A DNA stretch of 43,036 nucleotides from 2-01-FULL-39-10-A sp964565795 (GTDB lineage: Bacteria; Patescibacteriota; Microgenomatia; Levybacterales; UBA12049). Positions 15,577 through 23,514 of the stretch are shown in pieces. The stretch is taken from positions 1 to 43,036 of the forward strand of contig CAZMGC010000005.1 in assembly GCA_964565795.1 (NCBI GenBank), read 5' to 3'. Position 1 is the first letter of the stretch. Each line of letters opens with the position of its first letter. The notes under the pieces are model-generated. The model did not search any database. It saw only the letters and a program-made list of their open reading frames with translations, and was not told the origin of the DNA. The translations under genes were made by a program, and so were the position numbers.

Positions 15577-17842
15577 TTTTTTCAGTCTGAATTTTTATCT
15601 TTCCTGAGGAGAACGGAATTCGTTCGGGTAGGAAGGGGATAGGTGGAAATATTTTTATATCTACTTTATTAATTTCCGGTGTTTCATTTAATTTTTCTAT
15701 CGCGTCTTTCGTAGATTTACCTTTAATTTCATTTGCGAGTTTTTTAGGATCAATTTTTGGAACTAAATTTGCCTTAAGTGTTAGTTTTCCCGTAGCGTTA
15801 CTTCCTTTGGCTTTTAAGTTTTCAGCGCTTGCTTCTATGCTGTCTTTATCAACCATTAAGTCATTTCCCGTTTCTAGTTTTTCTTTTGCAAATTTAAGAA
15901 TGTCCTCCTCTTTATAGGAAACTCCTCTGTAGCTAATAGTTCCAGTAAGACTAATTTCAGTTGCCTCATCATCGACATCTTTACTGAAAGTTTTTTTATC
16001 AAATTCGATTGAAATAAAATTTGGTAATACTACAGAACCATTTTCAGCCTCTTTTTGGATTTGATCTTTAGCTTCTGATTCAAGGTCTTTTTGAAGTTCT
16101 GCAGCTAATTTATCTTGATCCTTTTTAGCTACCACTTTAACTTCTTTTTTTGTTCCACCAGAAAATGCCTTGTCATTTTTAGCTGCAACTTCAGCTGTTC
16201 CTTCAAAAGTGAATTTAGTTCCTGATGGGAGATTGTAATTTGTACCAAATTTTTCAGCCGTTACTGTCACATCGGCTTGTCCTGCTTTTAGTGATGTTGG
16301 ATCAGCAGATCCAGATGCAACAGTTACTGCTTTATCAATTACAAATTTAAGATCATTTGATGAGGTAATTACGGTTCCAGCGGAAATAGTTTTGCCGCTG
16401 TCGGCAGTATTAAATATTGTAACGGTTCCCTTTGCCTTATCTCCTACTTCTTTTTTTCCAGTGGTAGCAATTGATTTCTTTCCGTCAGCTGTAACAGTTA
16501 TAAACTGTGCGTTAATTACGTCATCTTCTGCGTTTGTATTTTCAGATTCTGAAAATGTTACATTTACTTCTTCATCTTCCTCTTTTGCGTCAATTCCTAA
16601 AGTTATAGTTACACTTCTACCGAAAAGATATAAATATAGGAATAGTAAAATTATTGCCAACGGAATTATTCCAATCATAAGTTTTTTTCTTGACCCGTTG
16701 GCGCCTTTTAGAATTTTTCCGGGATGCACTTTCTTCATAAAACTCATGATTCCAGTAGTAATAAACATAGCGTTAACCGGTAAAGGTTTTCTTTCGGCAT
16801 TTGTTACTTTTATTTCTTCGGGGATTTCTCTAAATTGCTCAGCTGGACTTATATTATCCATTACAGCGGTTTTTGGAATTTCCTCTTCTGGTTCAGTATC
16901 TTCGGAGGATTCAAGTAAATCTTCAGCTGGCTTTGAGTTTTCTTTAGAATTTACCTTAACGTCTCCTCCAGTAAATCCAAATTCGGATGCAGCTTCCGCA
17001 AGAGTCTTGTCAGTTTCCTCCTCAACTATCGGGACAGCAGCTCTTATATGTTTTGCGTCAGCGTTTTGTGCATCCGTCAGTGAAGCTTCAAAGATTTCAA
17101 ATCCCATTTGACTTGCTGCACCAGAAAGAACAGCCCTGGCATCAAAATTTGCAGGCAAAGCACTAACCTGAGGAAGATGAAGAAAGTGAAGGCTTTGACT
17201 CCATTTATGAGTGATAAATTTTTGCTGGACATCTTCGCGTCCACTATCAAAAAGAATAATTCTTGGAGGGAGAGTTTCAGAAGAGAAGTGTTTTAATGTA
17301 GTTTCAACGGTTCCGACTAATGATTCTCCAATTACTCCCGATTTAGATTCTATTATTTTTCCTGCCCTAATTAAGGAAAGATTTACATTTTTTTGTCCCA
17401 CTTCGGCTAGGATTGCGGTAACTGGTGCTCCTTCTTCTTTTTGGAGTAAGTGAGCGATTGCTTCAGGAATTACCAAAAATCCCATTGGTTTAAATTCCAA
17501 CTCATCACTTATCTTTTTTAATTTTGCGAGATAGGTAGGCTTAATTTTTCCATCCGTTATCCAATCCTGTTTTACTCCAAAAATTGTTTTGTGGCTTTCT
17601 ACATTAGGTGGAAGATTTTTTTCTGCAGTCGAGACCGCCTTATCTATCGCGTCAAGTAGTTCTTCTTCTGAGGCATCTTCAACTGAAGTTCTAAAATTTT
17701 CTACGTGTTCTCCGACTACATTAATTTTTCCATCTATTTCCTGGAAAACTACAGCGCTGGCTTTTTCGTCGCGAAGAACTAAGGAGAGAAAATACTCCGA
17801 TTGATTCTTTTTCTCTAAAAAGGGCAGTTTTGGTAAATTCAT
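15569..17842 (-). CDS. PilM-like / baseplate-J-like membrane fusion protein
   Basis: 757 residues. The first 260 read like a PilM/FtsA actin-like domain (SLVLRDEKASAVVFQEIDGK, TAILAEVGQKNVNLSLIRAG, VLSGAASQMGFEIF). An acidic linker (about 260-350) follows, then one transmembrane helix at about 393-410 (LMIGIIPLAIILLFLYLYLF), then an extracytoplasmic beta-rich part with the CPR baseplate-J-like pattern (GTVTIFNTADSGKTISAGTV, GTNYNLPSGTKFTFEG). A role in a surface or pilus-like structure together with the adjacent sortase is inferred. It starts 6 nt after alaS. Confidence 0.6.
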   Translation of the reverse strand: MNLPKLPFLEKKNQSEYFLSLVLRDEKASAVVFQEIDGKINVVGEHVENFRTSVEDASEEELLDAIDKAVSTAEKNLPPNVESHKTIFGVKQDWITDGKIKPTYLAKLKKISDELEFKPMGFLVIPEAIAHLLQKEEGAPVTAILAEVGQKNVNLSLIRAGKIIESKSGVIGESLVGTVETTLKHFSSETLPPRIILFDSGREDVQQKFITHKWSQSLHFLHLPQVSALPANFDARAVLSGAASQMGFEIFEASLTDAQNADAKHIRAAVPIVEEETDKTLAEAASEFGFTGGDVKVNSKENSKPAEDLLESSEDTEPEEEIPKTAVMDNISPAEQFREIPEEIKVTNAERKPLPVNAMFITTGIMSFMKKVHPGKILKGANGSRKKLMIGIIPLAIILLFLYLYLFGRSVTITLGIDAKEEDEEVNVTFSESENTNAEDDVINAQFITVTADGKKSIATTGKKEVGDKAKGTVTIFNTADSGKTISAGTVITSSNDLKFVIDKAVTVASGSADPTSLKAGQADVTVTAEKFGTNYNLPSGTKFTFEGTAEVAAKNDKAFSGGTKKEVKVVAKKDQDKLAAELQKDLESEAKDQIQKEAENGSVVLPNFISIEFDKKTFSKDVDDEATEISLTGTISYRGVSYKEEDILKFAKEKLETGNDLMVDKDSIEASAENLKAKGSNATGKLTLKANLVPKIDPKKLANEIKGKSTKDAIEKLNETPEINKVDIKIFPPIPFLPERIPFSSGKIKIQTEKNG

Positions 17843-17848
17843 AGAGAA

Positions 17849-19642
17849 CTAGCCTACCGTTACGTATAGGCGGCGCAGGCCATTTCCGATATTCTCCTGC
17901 TTTATTATCTTAAACGATTTTACCTCGTCAGTAAAGTTGACGTGAGGCCCTCCGCAAAACTCAATTGAGTAAGGTTTGCCTTCTTCGCCAATTGTGTAAA
18001 TCTTGACTTTATCACTGTATTTTTCATCGAAAAGTCCAATAGCTCCAAGCTTCTTCGCTTCATCTAGACTCATGAACTCAAATTTTACTGGAAGTTTTTC
18101 CTTTATCTTCTCGTTTACTGTTTTCTCTAATACTTGAAGCTCCTCATCTGTTAGGTTTCTATCGAAATTAAAATCAAACCTTACTCTTTCAGAAGTAATG
18201 TTTGACCCAGACTGATGAACCGCCGTTCCTAACATATCACGAATCGCTTGATGCATGAGGTGGGTTGCAGTGTGACCTTTAATTGTCATTTCAGAATGAT
18301 CTGCAAGTCCCCCAGCAAATTTTTTAGTAGCCCCAGCTCGAGAAATTTCTGCATGTTTGTCAATAAGATTTGCAAGTTCAATTTCGTTAAATTCATATCC
18401 AAGGTTTTTTAGCTGAGTTGGAGAAAGTCCATAGGAAGACATTGCTTTAAAAGCTAGATCTGAAGATATTTGTTTTTCTCCACCTGTTTTTGAGATTTCT
18501 TTTTCAATTAACTTTTTTGCTTCATTTAAAGTTTTCTTATAGGAGTTAGATTCTTTAAGGATTACTGATTTAATTTCTTCAAATTTACTATTTAAATCTT
18601 CATCAGTCTCGGAATATTGATCCACGATAGCTTTAATTATTGGCTCTAGGTTTTCGCTTCCAAGTGCATTCAAATTATCCGTGCTTCTTCTGATAACTCT
18701 TCTTAAAACGTAACCCTGCTCCTTATTACTTGGAATTACACCATTATTAGTTAAGAAAACTGAAGCAGTTGAGTGATCTGCGATAACTCTCATTTCTTTT
18801 TCATTTCCTTCGTATTTTTTATTTGTTAGATTTTCGATAGCTTTTATTATTGGTGAGAAAAGTGAGGTTTTAAAAATGTCTGATTGATTTTCTACAGCCA
18901 TAAGAAGTCTTTCAACTCCTGCTCCAAAATCTACATTTTTTTTAGGGAGATCATCGAATCCTTTTTCTTTTTTTATGTATTGCATGAAAACAGAATTTCC
19001 AATTTCTATAAATCTTCCGCAATCACAGTTTGGGTGGCACATATCTCCAAATCTTTTATCATGTGGGGTTCCAAAATCATAAAATACCTCAGAATCTGGG
19101 CCACCTGGTTCTCCGACAGGCATTTTATCTGGAGTGCCTGATCTAGACCACCAATTCTTATCAACGCCATATGAGCGAACTCTGTCTCCAGGATTTAATC
19201 CTTCTTTATTGAAGATATCATTCCAGATATTAATAGATTCTTCATCGATTTGGTTAAGTTCCTGACTTTCTAAAACAGTTACAAAAAGTCTTTTTGGATC
19301 AATTTCAAGCTCTTTAGTTAAGAACTCCCAAAACCAAGGTAACTGTTCTTTTTTAAAATAATCTCCTAGGCTCCAGTTTCCGAGCATTCTGAAAAAAGTA
19401 GTGTGCCTGTTATCTCCGACTTCATCTATATCTACTGCTCGAAAACAATTCTGAACATCAACTAATCTGTTTCCCTCTGGGTGTTCTTGGCCAAGCAAAT
19501 ATGGAACTAAAGGCTGCATTCCAGAAGAAGTAAAAAGCGTTGTCGGATCATTTTCTGGAACTAGAGGAGAATTCGGAATTCTCTTATGTCCTCTTTTTTC
19601 AAAAAATGAAATATAAATATCTATGATTTGCTTCGCGCTCAT
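17849..19642 (-). CDS. alaS: Alanyl-tRNA synthetase lacking the C-terminal domain
   Basis: 597 residues, where bacterial AlaRS has about 870. The class II catalytic core (RGHKRIPNSPLVPENDPTTL, RNVDIDEVGDNRHTTFFRML-like segment) and the tRNA-binding helices are present. The editing domain has its zinc/catalytic motifs HTATH and CGGPH near the C-terminus. The DHHA1/C-Ala oligomerisation domain is absent: the protein ends YVTVG just after the editing domain. It charges tRNA-Ala and clears mischarged Ser/Gly. It leads the operon running to mltG and has its own leaderless promoter. Confidence 0.92.
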   Translation of the reverse strand: MSAKQIIDIYISFFEKRGHKRIPNSPLVPENDPTTLFTSSGMQPLVPYLLGQEHPEGNRLVDVQNCFRAVDIDEVGDNRHTTFFRMLGNWSLGDYFKKEQLPWFWEFLTKELEIDPKRLFVTVLESQELNQIDEESINIWNDIFNKEGLNPGDRVRSYGVDKNWWSRSGTPDKMPVGEPGGPDSEVFYDFGTPHDKRFGDMCHPNCDCGRFIEIGNSVFMQYIKKEKGFDDLPKKNVDFGAGVERLLMAVENQSDIFKTSLFSPIIKAIENLTNKKYEGNEKEMRVIADHSTASVFLTNNGVIPSNKEQGYVLRRVIRRSTDNLNALGSENLEPIIKAIVDQYSETDEDLNSKFEEIKSVILKESNSYKKTLNEAKKLIEKEISKTGGEKQISSDLAFKAMSSYGLSPTQLKNLGYEFNEIELANLIDKHAEISRAGATKKFAGGLADHSEMTIKGHTATHLMHQAIRDMLGTAVHQSGSNITSERVRFDFNFDRNLTDEELQVLEKTVNEKIKEKLPVKFEFMSLDEAKKLGAIGLFDEKYSDKVKIYTIGEEGKPYSIEFCGGPHVNFTDEVKSFKIIKQENIGNGLRRLYVTVG

Positions 19643-19648
19643 GGCTAG

Positions 19649-19654
19649 ATTATA
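19649..19654 (-). promoter_or_regulatory. -10 element, leaderless promoter of alaS
   Basis: On the minus strand TATAAT lies 6 nt before the ATG. The -35 region is weak (TTAAAC at 19672-19677) and the inverted repeat arm 19659-19670 lies in the spacer. Confidence 0.7.
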
Positions 19655-19658
19655 CCAG

Positions 19659-19720
19659 AATCAGGAATTAGGTTTAAATGACGGAATCTGCTATAATAGC
19701 TTTAGAGTTAATTCCTGATT
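19659..19720. repeat. 12-bp perfect inverted repeat between divergent genes
   Basis: AATCAGGAATTA (19659-19670) and its exact reverse complement (19709-19720) flank the plus-strand -10 at 19692-19697. The left arm sits in the alaS promoter spacer. It may be a split operator for both divergent units (inference). Confidence 0.7.
19692..19697 (+). promoter_or_regulatory. Extended -10 promoter toward the zinc ribbon gene
   Basis: TGCTATAAT is an extended -10. Unlike most first genes here it would give a leader of about 64 nt before the ATG at 19768, and that leader contains one arm of the inverted repeat. Confidence 0.55.
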
Positions 19721-19767
19721 AAATTTAAATATTTCCTCGATTTTTAACTCACTTGCCTAAATTAAAT

Positions 19768-20007
19768 ATGCCAAAAATCGGAAATTCAATTCCAAGAAGT
19801 GAAATGCCCTGCGATAGATGCGGATCTAAAAGAAAGGTAGCTAAAACCTGGACTGAAAAAATTAAAAATACCAGTGGCTACATGATTCTTGAACACAAGC
19901 AACTTATTTGTACAAATAAAGAATGTCAGGCTGCGTTTGATAAAGTAATTGCAGATGATGCACAAAAAAGAGAAAAATTAAAACTCGCTAAAGCTAAAAA
20001 CGCCTAA
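19768..20007 (+). CDS. Small zinc-ribbon protein, 79 aa
   Basis: Four Cys in two knuckles (CDRCG near residue 15 and CTNKEC near 49) suggest one bound zinc. The tail is Lys/Ala-rich and basic. No specific family recognised. Such small zinc ribbons often bind nucleic acid or ribosomes (family knowledge, weak). An in-frame TTG at 19753 adds MPKLN. The ATG giving MPKIGNSIP is preferred. Confidence 0.65.
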   Translation: MPKIGNSIPRSEMPCDRCGSKRKVAKTWTEKIKNTSGYMILEHKQLICTNKECQAAFDKVIADDAQKREKLKLAKAKNA

Positions 20008-20017
20008 TTTCTTCTGC

Positions 20018-20023
20018 TATAAT
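20018..20023 (+). promoter_or_regulatory. Extended -10, leaderless promoter of the FKBP gene
   Basis: TGCTATAAT, 7 nt before the GTG start. Confidence 0.7.
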
Positions 20024-20030
20024 AGCCCAC

Positions 20031-20597
20031 GTGGAAAACAAACACTTAATTGCAATTGGCGCATTTGGACTTCTAATTCTTCTTATGGTTCTTCTCGTTT
20101 TTCAATCAAATAAGTTACCTAAAATGGGTGAGGATTTAACAGGCCTAAATTTAGGAGCGAAGGGAGTTACGCCAACCCCAGCACCTCTAACTGAATTAAC
20201 AGGAAGAGATTTAAATGTAGGAACTTCTTCAGCTGCTGTAGTAGCAGGAGACACGGTTACCATTCATTACAAAGGAGCTTTTACAGACGGAAGAATATTT
20301 GATGATTCGTATCAGAAAAACTCACCATTAAGCTTTCAGGTGGGCGCAGGGCAGGTTATAAAAGGGGTCGAATTGGGTGTTGTGGGAATGAAAACAGGAG
20401 GAAAAAGACAAATAGGAATTCCATCAGACCTAGCATATGGCGCTGCTGGATTAGGACCAATTCCTCCAAATACTCCTCTCATTTTCGAAATAGAATTATT
20501 AGATTTTAAGTCTCAAGCAGCAGTTCCAAGTCCAAATCCTGAAATTTCAGGAGAGCCAAGTATTAGCCCTGCAGAAAGCCCAACTCCAGCCCCATAA
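20031..20597 (+). CDS. Membrane-anchored FKBP-type peptidyl-prolyl isomerase
   Basis: 188 residues from a GTG start. An N-terminal transmembrane anchor (about 6-24) is followed by a linker and an FKBP domain (about 70-165: DTVTIHYKGAFTDGRIFDDS, VIKGVELGVVGMKTGGKRQI, LAYGAAGLGPIPPNTPLIFE). It then ends in a Pro/Ser-rich tail. It helps proteins fold outside the membrane by isomerising X-Pro bonds. The stop codon runs into the A8 tract that is the terminator U-tract of the minus-strand RNA downstream. Confidence 0.92.
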   Translation: MENKHLIAIGAFGLLILLMVLLVFQSNKLPKMGEDLTGLNLGAKGVTPTPAPLTELTGRDLNVGTSSAAVVAGDTVTIHYKGAFTDGRIFDDSYQKNSPLSFQVGAGQVIKGVELGVVGMKTGGKRQIGIPSDLAYGAAGLGPIPPNTPLIFEIELLDFKSQAAVPSPNPEISGEPSISPAESPTPAP

Positions 20598-20636
20598 AAA
20601 AAAGAGAGATCGTAGGTAGATGCCTATTCACTCTCT
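20596..20636 (-). terminator. Intrinsic terminator of the minus-strand RNA
   Basis: On the minus strand a hairpin with outer stem AGAGAG/CTCTCT (20631-20636 with 20603-20608) and inner stem TAGG/CCTA (20623-20626 with 20613-20616) is followed by eight U (20603-20596). The plus strand has only three T after the hairpin, so it acts for the minus strand. Confidence 0.75.
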
Positions 20637-20892
20637 TTCCCTGATTGCATTCCTGCTACCATCAAAATCCCTAGAATTCTTCGGAATTTTGAAGAATCAT
20701 CTCATCCTTTTGTCATAGCAGACGGCACTTGCCCCCAGAAGAGGGACTCCTTAGCGGTGCCATCTTTCATTTGTCCTGCCATAGGGTTTCTCCAAATGAA
20801 AATTAATTGAATGCGCTTAAGATAGTCAATCGTTTCAGCATCCCACTCGCGAACGAGTCGTCAGCTAAGCCTTTCTCCTATCTATTCGGAGT
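20597..20892 (-). ncRNA. Structured non-coding RNA candidate, about 295 nt
   Basis: This fills the largest gene-free gap (20598-20977). It has a minus-strand promoter and a terminator. Perfect helices are: ACTCG/CGAGT around a UUCG loop (20845-20858), a 9-bp stem (20765-20773 with 20793-20801), GGCAC/GTGCC (20724-20728 with 20757-20761), a 7-bp stem (20676-20682 with 20691-20697) and CTGCTA/TAGCAG (20653-20658 with 20716-20721). A long-range 5+5 bp helix (20643-20652 with 20809-20813 and 20827-20831) closes the domain. It does not show tmRNA, RNase P, SRP or 6S signatures that I can recognise. Confidence 0.6.
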
Positions 20893-20898
20893 TTATAA

Positions 20899-20927
20899 AC
20901 TTTAAAACTTGAGGCGAGATTTGTCAA
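20899..20927 (-). promoter_or_regulatory. Promoter of the structured RNA
   Basis: Minus strand: TTGACA (20922-20927), 17-bp spacer, TAAAGT (20899-20904). Expected start near 20892. Confidence 0.6.
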
Positions 20928-20963
20928 TTACATCAAACTGTATCTTTTTTATTTCTTAAGTAC

Positions 20964-20969
20964 TATAAT
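20964..20969 (+). promoter_or_regulatory. -10 element, leaderless promoter of the 20978 gene
   Basis: TATAAT, 8 nt before the ATG. No clear -35. Confidence 0.65.
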
Positions 20970-20977
20970 CGCTTGAA

Positions 20978-21427
20978 ATGGCAGGCTTATCTAAATTATT
21001 ATCTCCTTTTAAATTTTTATTTAGATCATATAAAAAACTGGCATTTGAGATTCTCCCCCGCTTTTATAAAAAAATCCCAAAACTTATCTTAGGTGCAGCT
21101 GCTGCTTTTGGATTTTTTTCATTGGGAATTATAGTTGCGCTTATGATTGAGGGGAGTATTCAGAAAGTTCCGTATAAAGATTTAGAAGAAAAAAACGAAG
21201 ACTATCTAAATCTGATTTCAGGATATGAAGAGTTGTCACATCTTTACTATGTTCAGGGGCAGAATTTTTCCACAATTACAGATATGAGTCTTTATGAAAC
21301 AAATCCCGCAGACGTTGCAGACGCTTTTACCAGCTCCAAAGAATTTAAAGATAGAATTCTCGTTCAGCAGGGGCGGATTATGGAGCAGCGCAAAAACGCA
21401 GGATTATTAATTGAAGAAAGTAATTAA
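20978..21427 (+). CDS. Hypothetical membrane protein, 149 aa
   Basis: A basic N-terminus is followed by one transmembrane helix (LILGAAAAFGFFSLGIIVAL, about 37-57) and then a soluble, mostly helical C-terminal part (KDLEEKNEDYLNLISGYEEL). No family recognised. It has its own leaderless promoter. It lies between the structured RNA and the restriction-modification module. Confidence 0.6.
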   Translation: MAGLSKLLSPFKFLFRSYKKLAFEILPRFYKKIPKLILGAAAAFGFFSLGIIVALMIEGSIQKVPYKDLEEKNEDYLNLISGYEELSHLYYVQGQNFSTITDMSLYETNPADVADAFTSSKEFKDRILVQQGRIMEQRKNAGLLIEESN

Positions 21428-21439
21428 TATTAATTTTGC

Positions 21440-21445
21440 TACAAT
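21440..21445 (+). promoter_or_regulatory. Extended -10, leaderless promoter of the HNH nuclease gene
   Basis: TGCTACAAT, 9 nt before the ATG. Confidence 0.6.
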
Positions 21446-21454
21446 CGAAGTATA

Positions 21455-22510
21455 ATGCCTAACGATATGAACCAACAATATGAGGATTACTGGAAAATTA
21501 CCTTAGCTTTTACGGATATTTATACGATTGAGTTTTCTAGAGTATTGAAGATAATTATTGATTTTATAGATTCCACAAAGCAAGAAAAATATTCAGACTT
21601 AAAATATAAAAAACTGCAAGATTTAGTATCTGAAACACATTCAGGAAGCGAAATTACAATAAGAAAAATCATTAATACTTATGTAAAGCTAGGCTTTGTT
21701 AATACTAGATTGAAATCTTATCATCCAGAATGTATGGCTTTCATAAATGCGGACAGTAATAAGAAAAAGAAATCTATTTTTTCAAAGATTGTCTATTCAA
21801 ATTCAAGCTTTGATCGATCAATTGTAAATGAGTCGAATAAAAAGGAGATTAATTTTTTGATTAAAACATTGGAGCATGTGAAGAAGATTGACAAGGACGA
21901 TTTGTATGGGTTGATGACAACAAATATAGAAGATTTTACTAAGGGTTATTTAGATGAAGAAGAGCTTATTAATGCGCGTGCATATGCAGAAAAAATAAAA
22001 TTTGAAGAAAGAAAGTATAACCAAAATAGCCATTTCTGGTCCATCCTATCTAAATTAGATGATTTAGCCATTGTTAAAGGAGTCCTCTATTTAGAGGATG
22101 ATGCCCCTGAGGTTAAAATAAAAGTTGAGGTTGGACGAGACCAATATCTTCAGAGAATTTACAAAAATCAACTTAAAGAGGAAAGTAGAGACAATGAAGG
22201 AGATCCTCAATGCATGGTAGAGAACTTAAGCTACCCCTACCTAATAGCTAGCCATATAAAACCTTATGCTTATTCCTCGGAGTTAGAATCATTTGATTCA
22301 AATAATGGATTACTACTTAGTTTAACCTTAGACTCGTTATTCGACAGAGGTTATATATCGTTTTCAGAAGATGGAAAAATACTGCTTTCTTCAGAGCTGA
22401 CATTAGCAGTCAAAGAAGCGATCAGGGAATTTAAAATTAACGAGAAGTTTATTAATGAAAAAAGACGTGAATATCTTAAGTTCCATAGGGAAGTCTGTTT
22501 TAGAGTTTAA
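21455..22510 (+). CDS. HNH-family restriction endonuclease (probable type II)
   Basis: 351 residues. The C-terminal part has the HNH_2 layout: a Cys-containing segment (DPQCMVENL), LIASHIKP with the first His H267, NNGLLLS (283-289) and LFDRGYISF (295-303). The N-terminal 240 residues are helical and probably recognise DNA. The convergent neighbours are two DNA methyltransferases, overlapping by 4 bp, which makes a restriction role likely. The predicted cut is a beta-beta-alpha-metal nuclease reaction on unmethylated sites. Specificity cannot be read from the sequence. Confidence 0.8.
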   Translation: MPNDMNQQYEDYWKITLAFTDIYTIEFSRVLKIIIDFIDSTKQEKYSDLKYKKLQDLVSETHSGSEITIRKIINTYVKLGFVNTRLKSYHPECMAFINADSNKKKKSIFSKIVYSNSSFDRSIVNESNKKEINFLIKTLEHVKKIDKDDLYGLMTTNIEDFTKGYLDEEELINARAYAEKIKFEERKYNQNSHFWSILSKLDDLAIVKGVLYLEDDAPEVKIKVEVGRDQYLQRIYKNQLKEESRDNEGDPQCMVENLSYPYLIASHIKPYAYSSELESFDSNNGLLLSLTLDSLFDRGYISFSEDGKILLSSELTLAVKEAIREFKINEKFINEKRREYLKFHREVCFRV

Positions 22511-23514
22511 GCTTCAACTATAAATAAATACTCTTTGTTTATTTTCTTCTTTTCTTTTCCAGTAACCTTATATAAGTGATCTTTTTCAGCAAGGGTAACT
22601 TTTTTAGAAAATTTACTTAACATTTTCATTATTACTTCTTTTGAGGGGAAAGACGAGTTGTTGTAGCTTAGTATCCAATGTTGATAGTTGCCTAAATTAG
22701 AAAATAGTTTTTCCAGAAGTATAATTGATTCTTCACGATTCATAAAATTATTTCCAAAAGATGAATATTTTTTACTATCTATATATTCGTCAAATATTCC
22801 ATAGAAACCATAATAATCATTCATTGTTCCAGGGTATGGAGGATCGAGATATATAACATCAGCCTTAATTTTGGATAATAAGTTGAAAACATCTTGGTTG
22901 TATGCTTTGTTTCTTTTTTGGTTGTCAAAAATTGCATTATTGTAGTCATTTAGGTTCTCCAAGAAATGATCCTTAAATGTTTGATTATGGTAAGCTCTTT
23001 TTCTTCCATACTTCAAATAACTATAATCTTCATCGCGAAGTTGTACGATTTTTTTCCAAGGAATTGTAAATCTTGAATATGGCATTTTTCTAATCATCGC
23101 TCTTCTAATTAATAAATAAGCTAGAGATGATTTATAAGGATTTTTTAATTTTTCAATATTTGCATGATATAAGTCTAGCTCCATGCATTCACTTGGATGA
23201 TAATAAATGTTTGAATAGTTATTAAACATAAATCCTTTTATAGGATTTCCAGTGAAAATCATTTTTATATCATTTTCGTTTAAATGAATGTTGTTATTTT
23301 CGATTAAGCTTTTTGCAATTAAATAATTAATTTTTTGTACATCATTTGAAATTACCTTGAGTCCTCTTTTTTTAGCTTCATATCCTATTGAGGATCCTCC
23401 AGAAAATGCATCGAAAAAAGAAGTTGAACCTGATGGTATAAAGTCACAAATCCACTCGGCTAGTTTTTCTTTATTTCCAATAAAATTTATTTTGGGAAAT
23501 TGTTGACTATTCAT
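22507..23514 (-). CDS. N6-adenine DNA methyltransferase (D12/Dam class)
   Basis: 335 residues. SAM-binding motif I is FIGNKEKL (11-18) plus DAFSGGSS (35-42). The catalytic DPPY is at 224-227 (YLDPPYPG), giving the D12-class motif order. It methylates adenine N6 in a restriction-modification pair. It overlaps the C5-methyltransferase gene by 8 bp, so both are made from one mRNA. It converges on the HNH nuclease gene. Chain length and the insert between the motifs are normal for a target-recognition region. Confidence 0.88.
   Translation of the reverse strand: MNSQQFPKINFIGNKEKLAEWICDFIPSGSTSFFDAFSGGSSIGYEAKKRGLKVISNDVQKINYLIAKSLIENNNIHLNENDIKMIFTGNPIKGFMFNNYSNIYYHPSECMELDLYHANIEKLKNPYKSSLAYLLIRRAMIRKMPYSRFTIPWKKIVQLRDEDYSYLKYGRKRAYHNQTFKDHFLENLNDYNNAIFDNQKRNKAYNQDVFNLLSKIKADVIYLDPPYPGTMNDYYGFYGIFDEYIDSKKYSSFGNNFMNREESIILLEKLFSNLGNYQHWILSYNNSSFPSKEVIMKMLSKFSKKVTLAEKDHLYKVTGKEKKKINKEYLFIVEA

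Noticed and set aside
16392..17111. 239-codon open frame antisense to the PilM/J-like gene
   Set aside because: Ser/Ile/Val-rich composition of a shadow frame, no promoter with the usual spacing, and the opposite strand is a clear gene.
20724..20761. T-box-like string GATGGCACCGCT in the structured RNA
   Set aside because: The bases are used by a GGCAC/GTGCC stem, no synthetase gene follows on that strand, and no specifier stem was found.
20597..20892. tmRNA, RNase P RNA or 6S RNA
   Set aside because: No CCA end or tag frame, no GAGGAAAGTCC/ACAGAA core, and the fold is branched rather than a single rod with a bubble.
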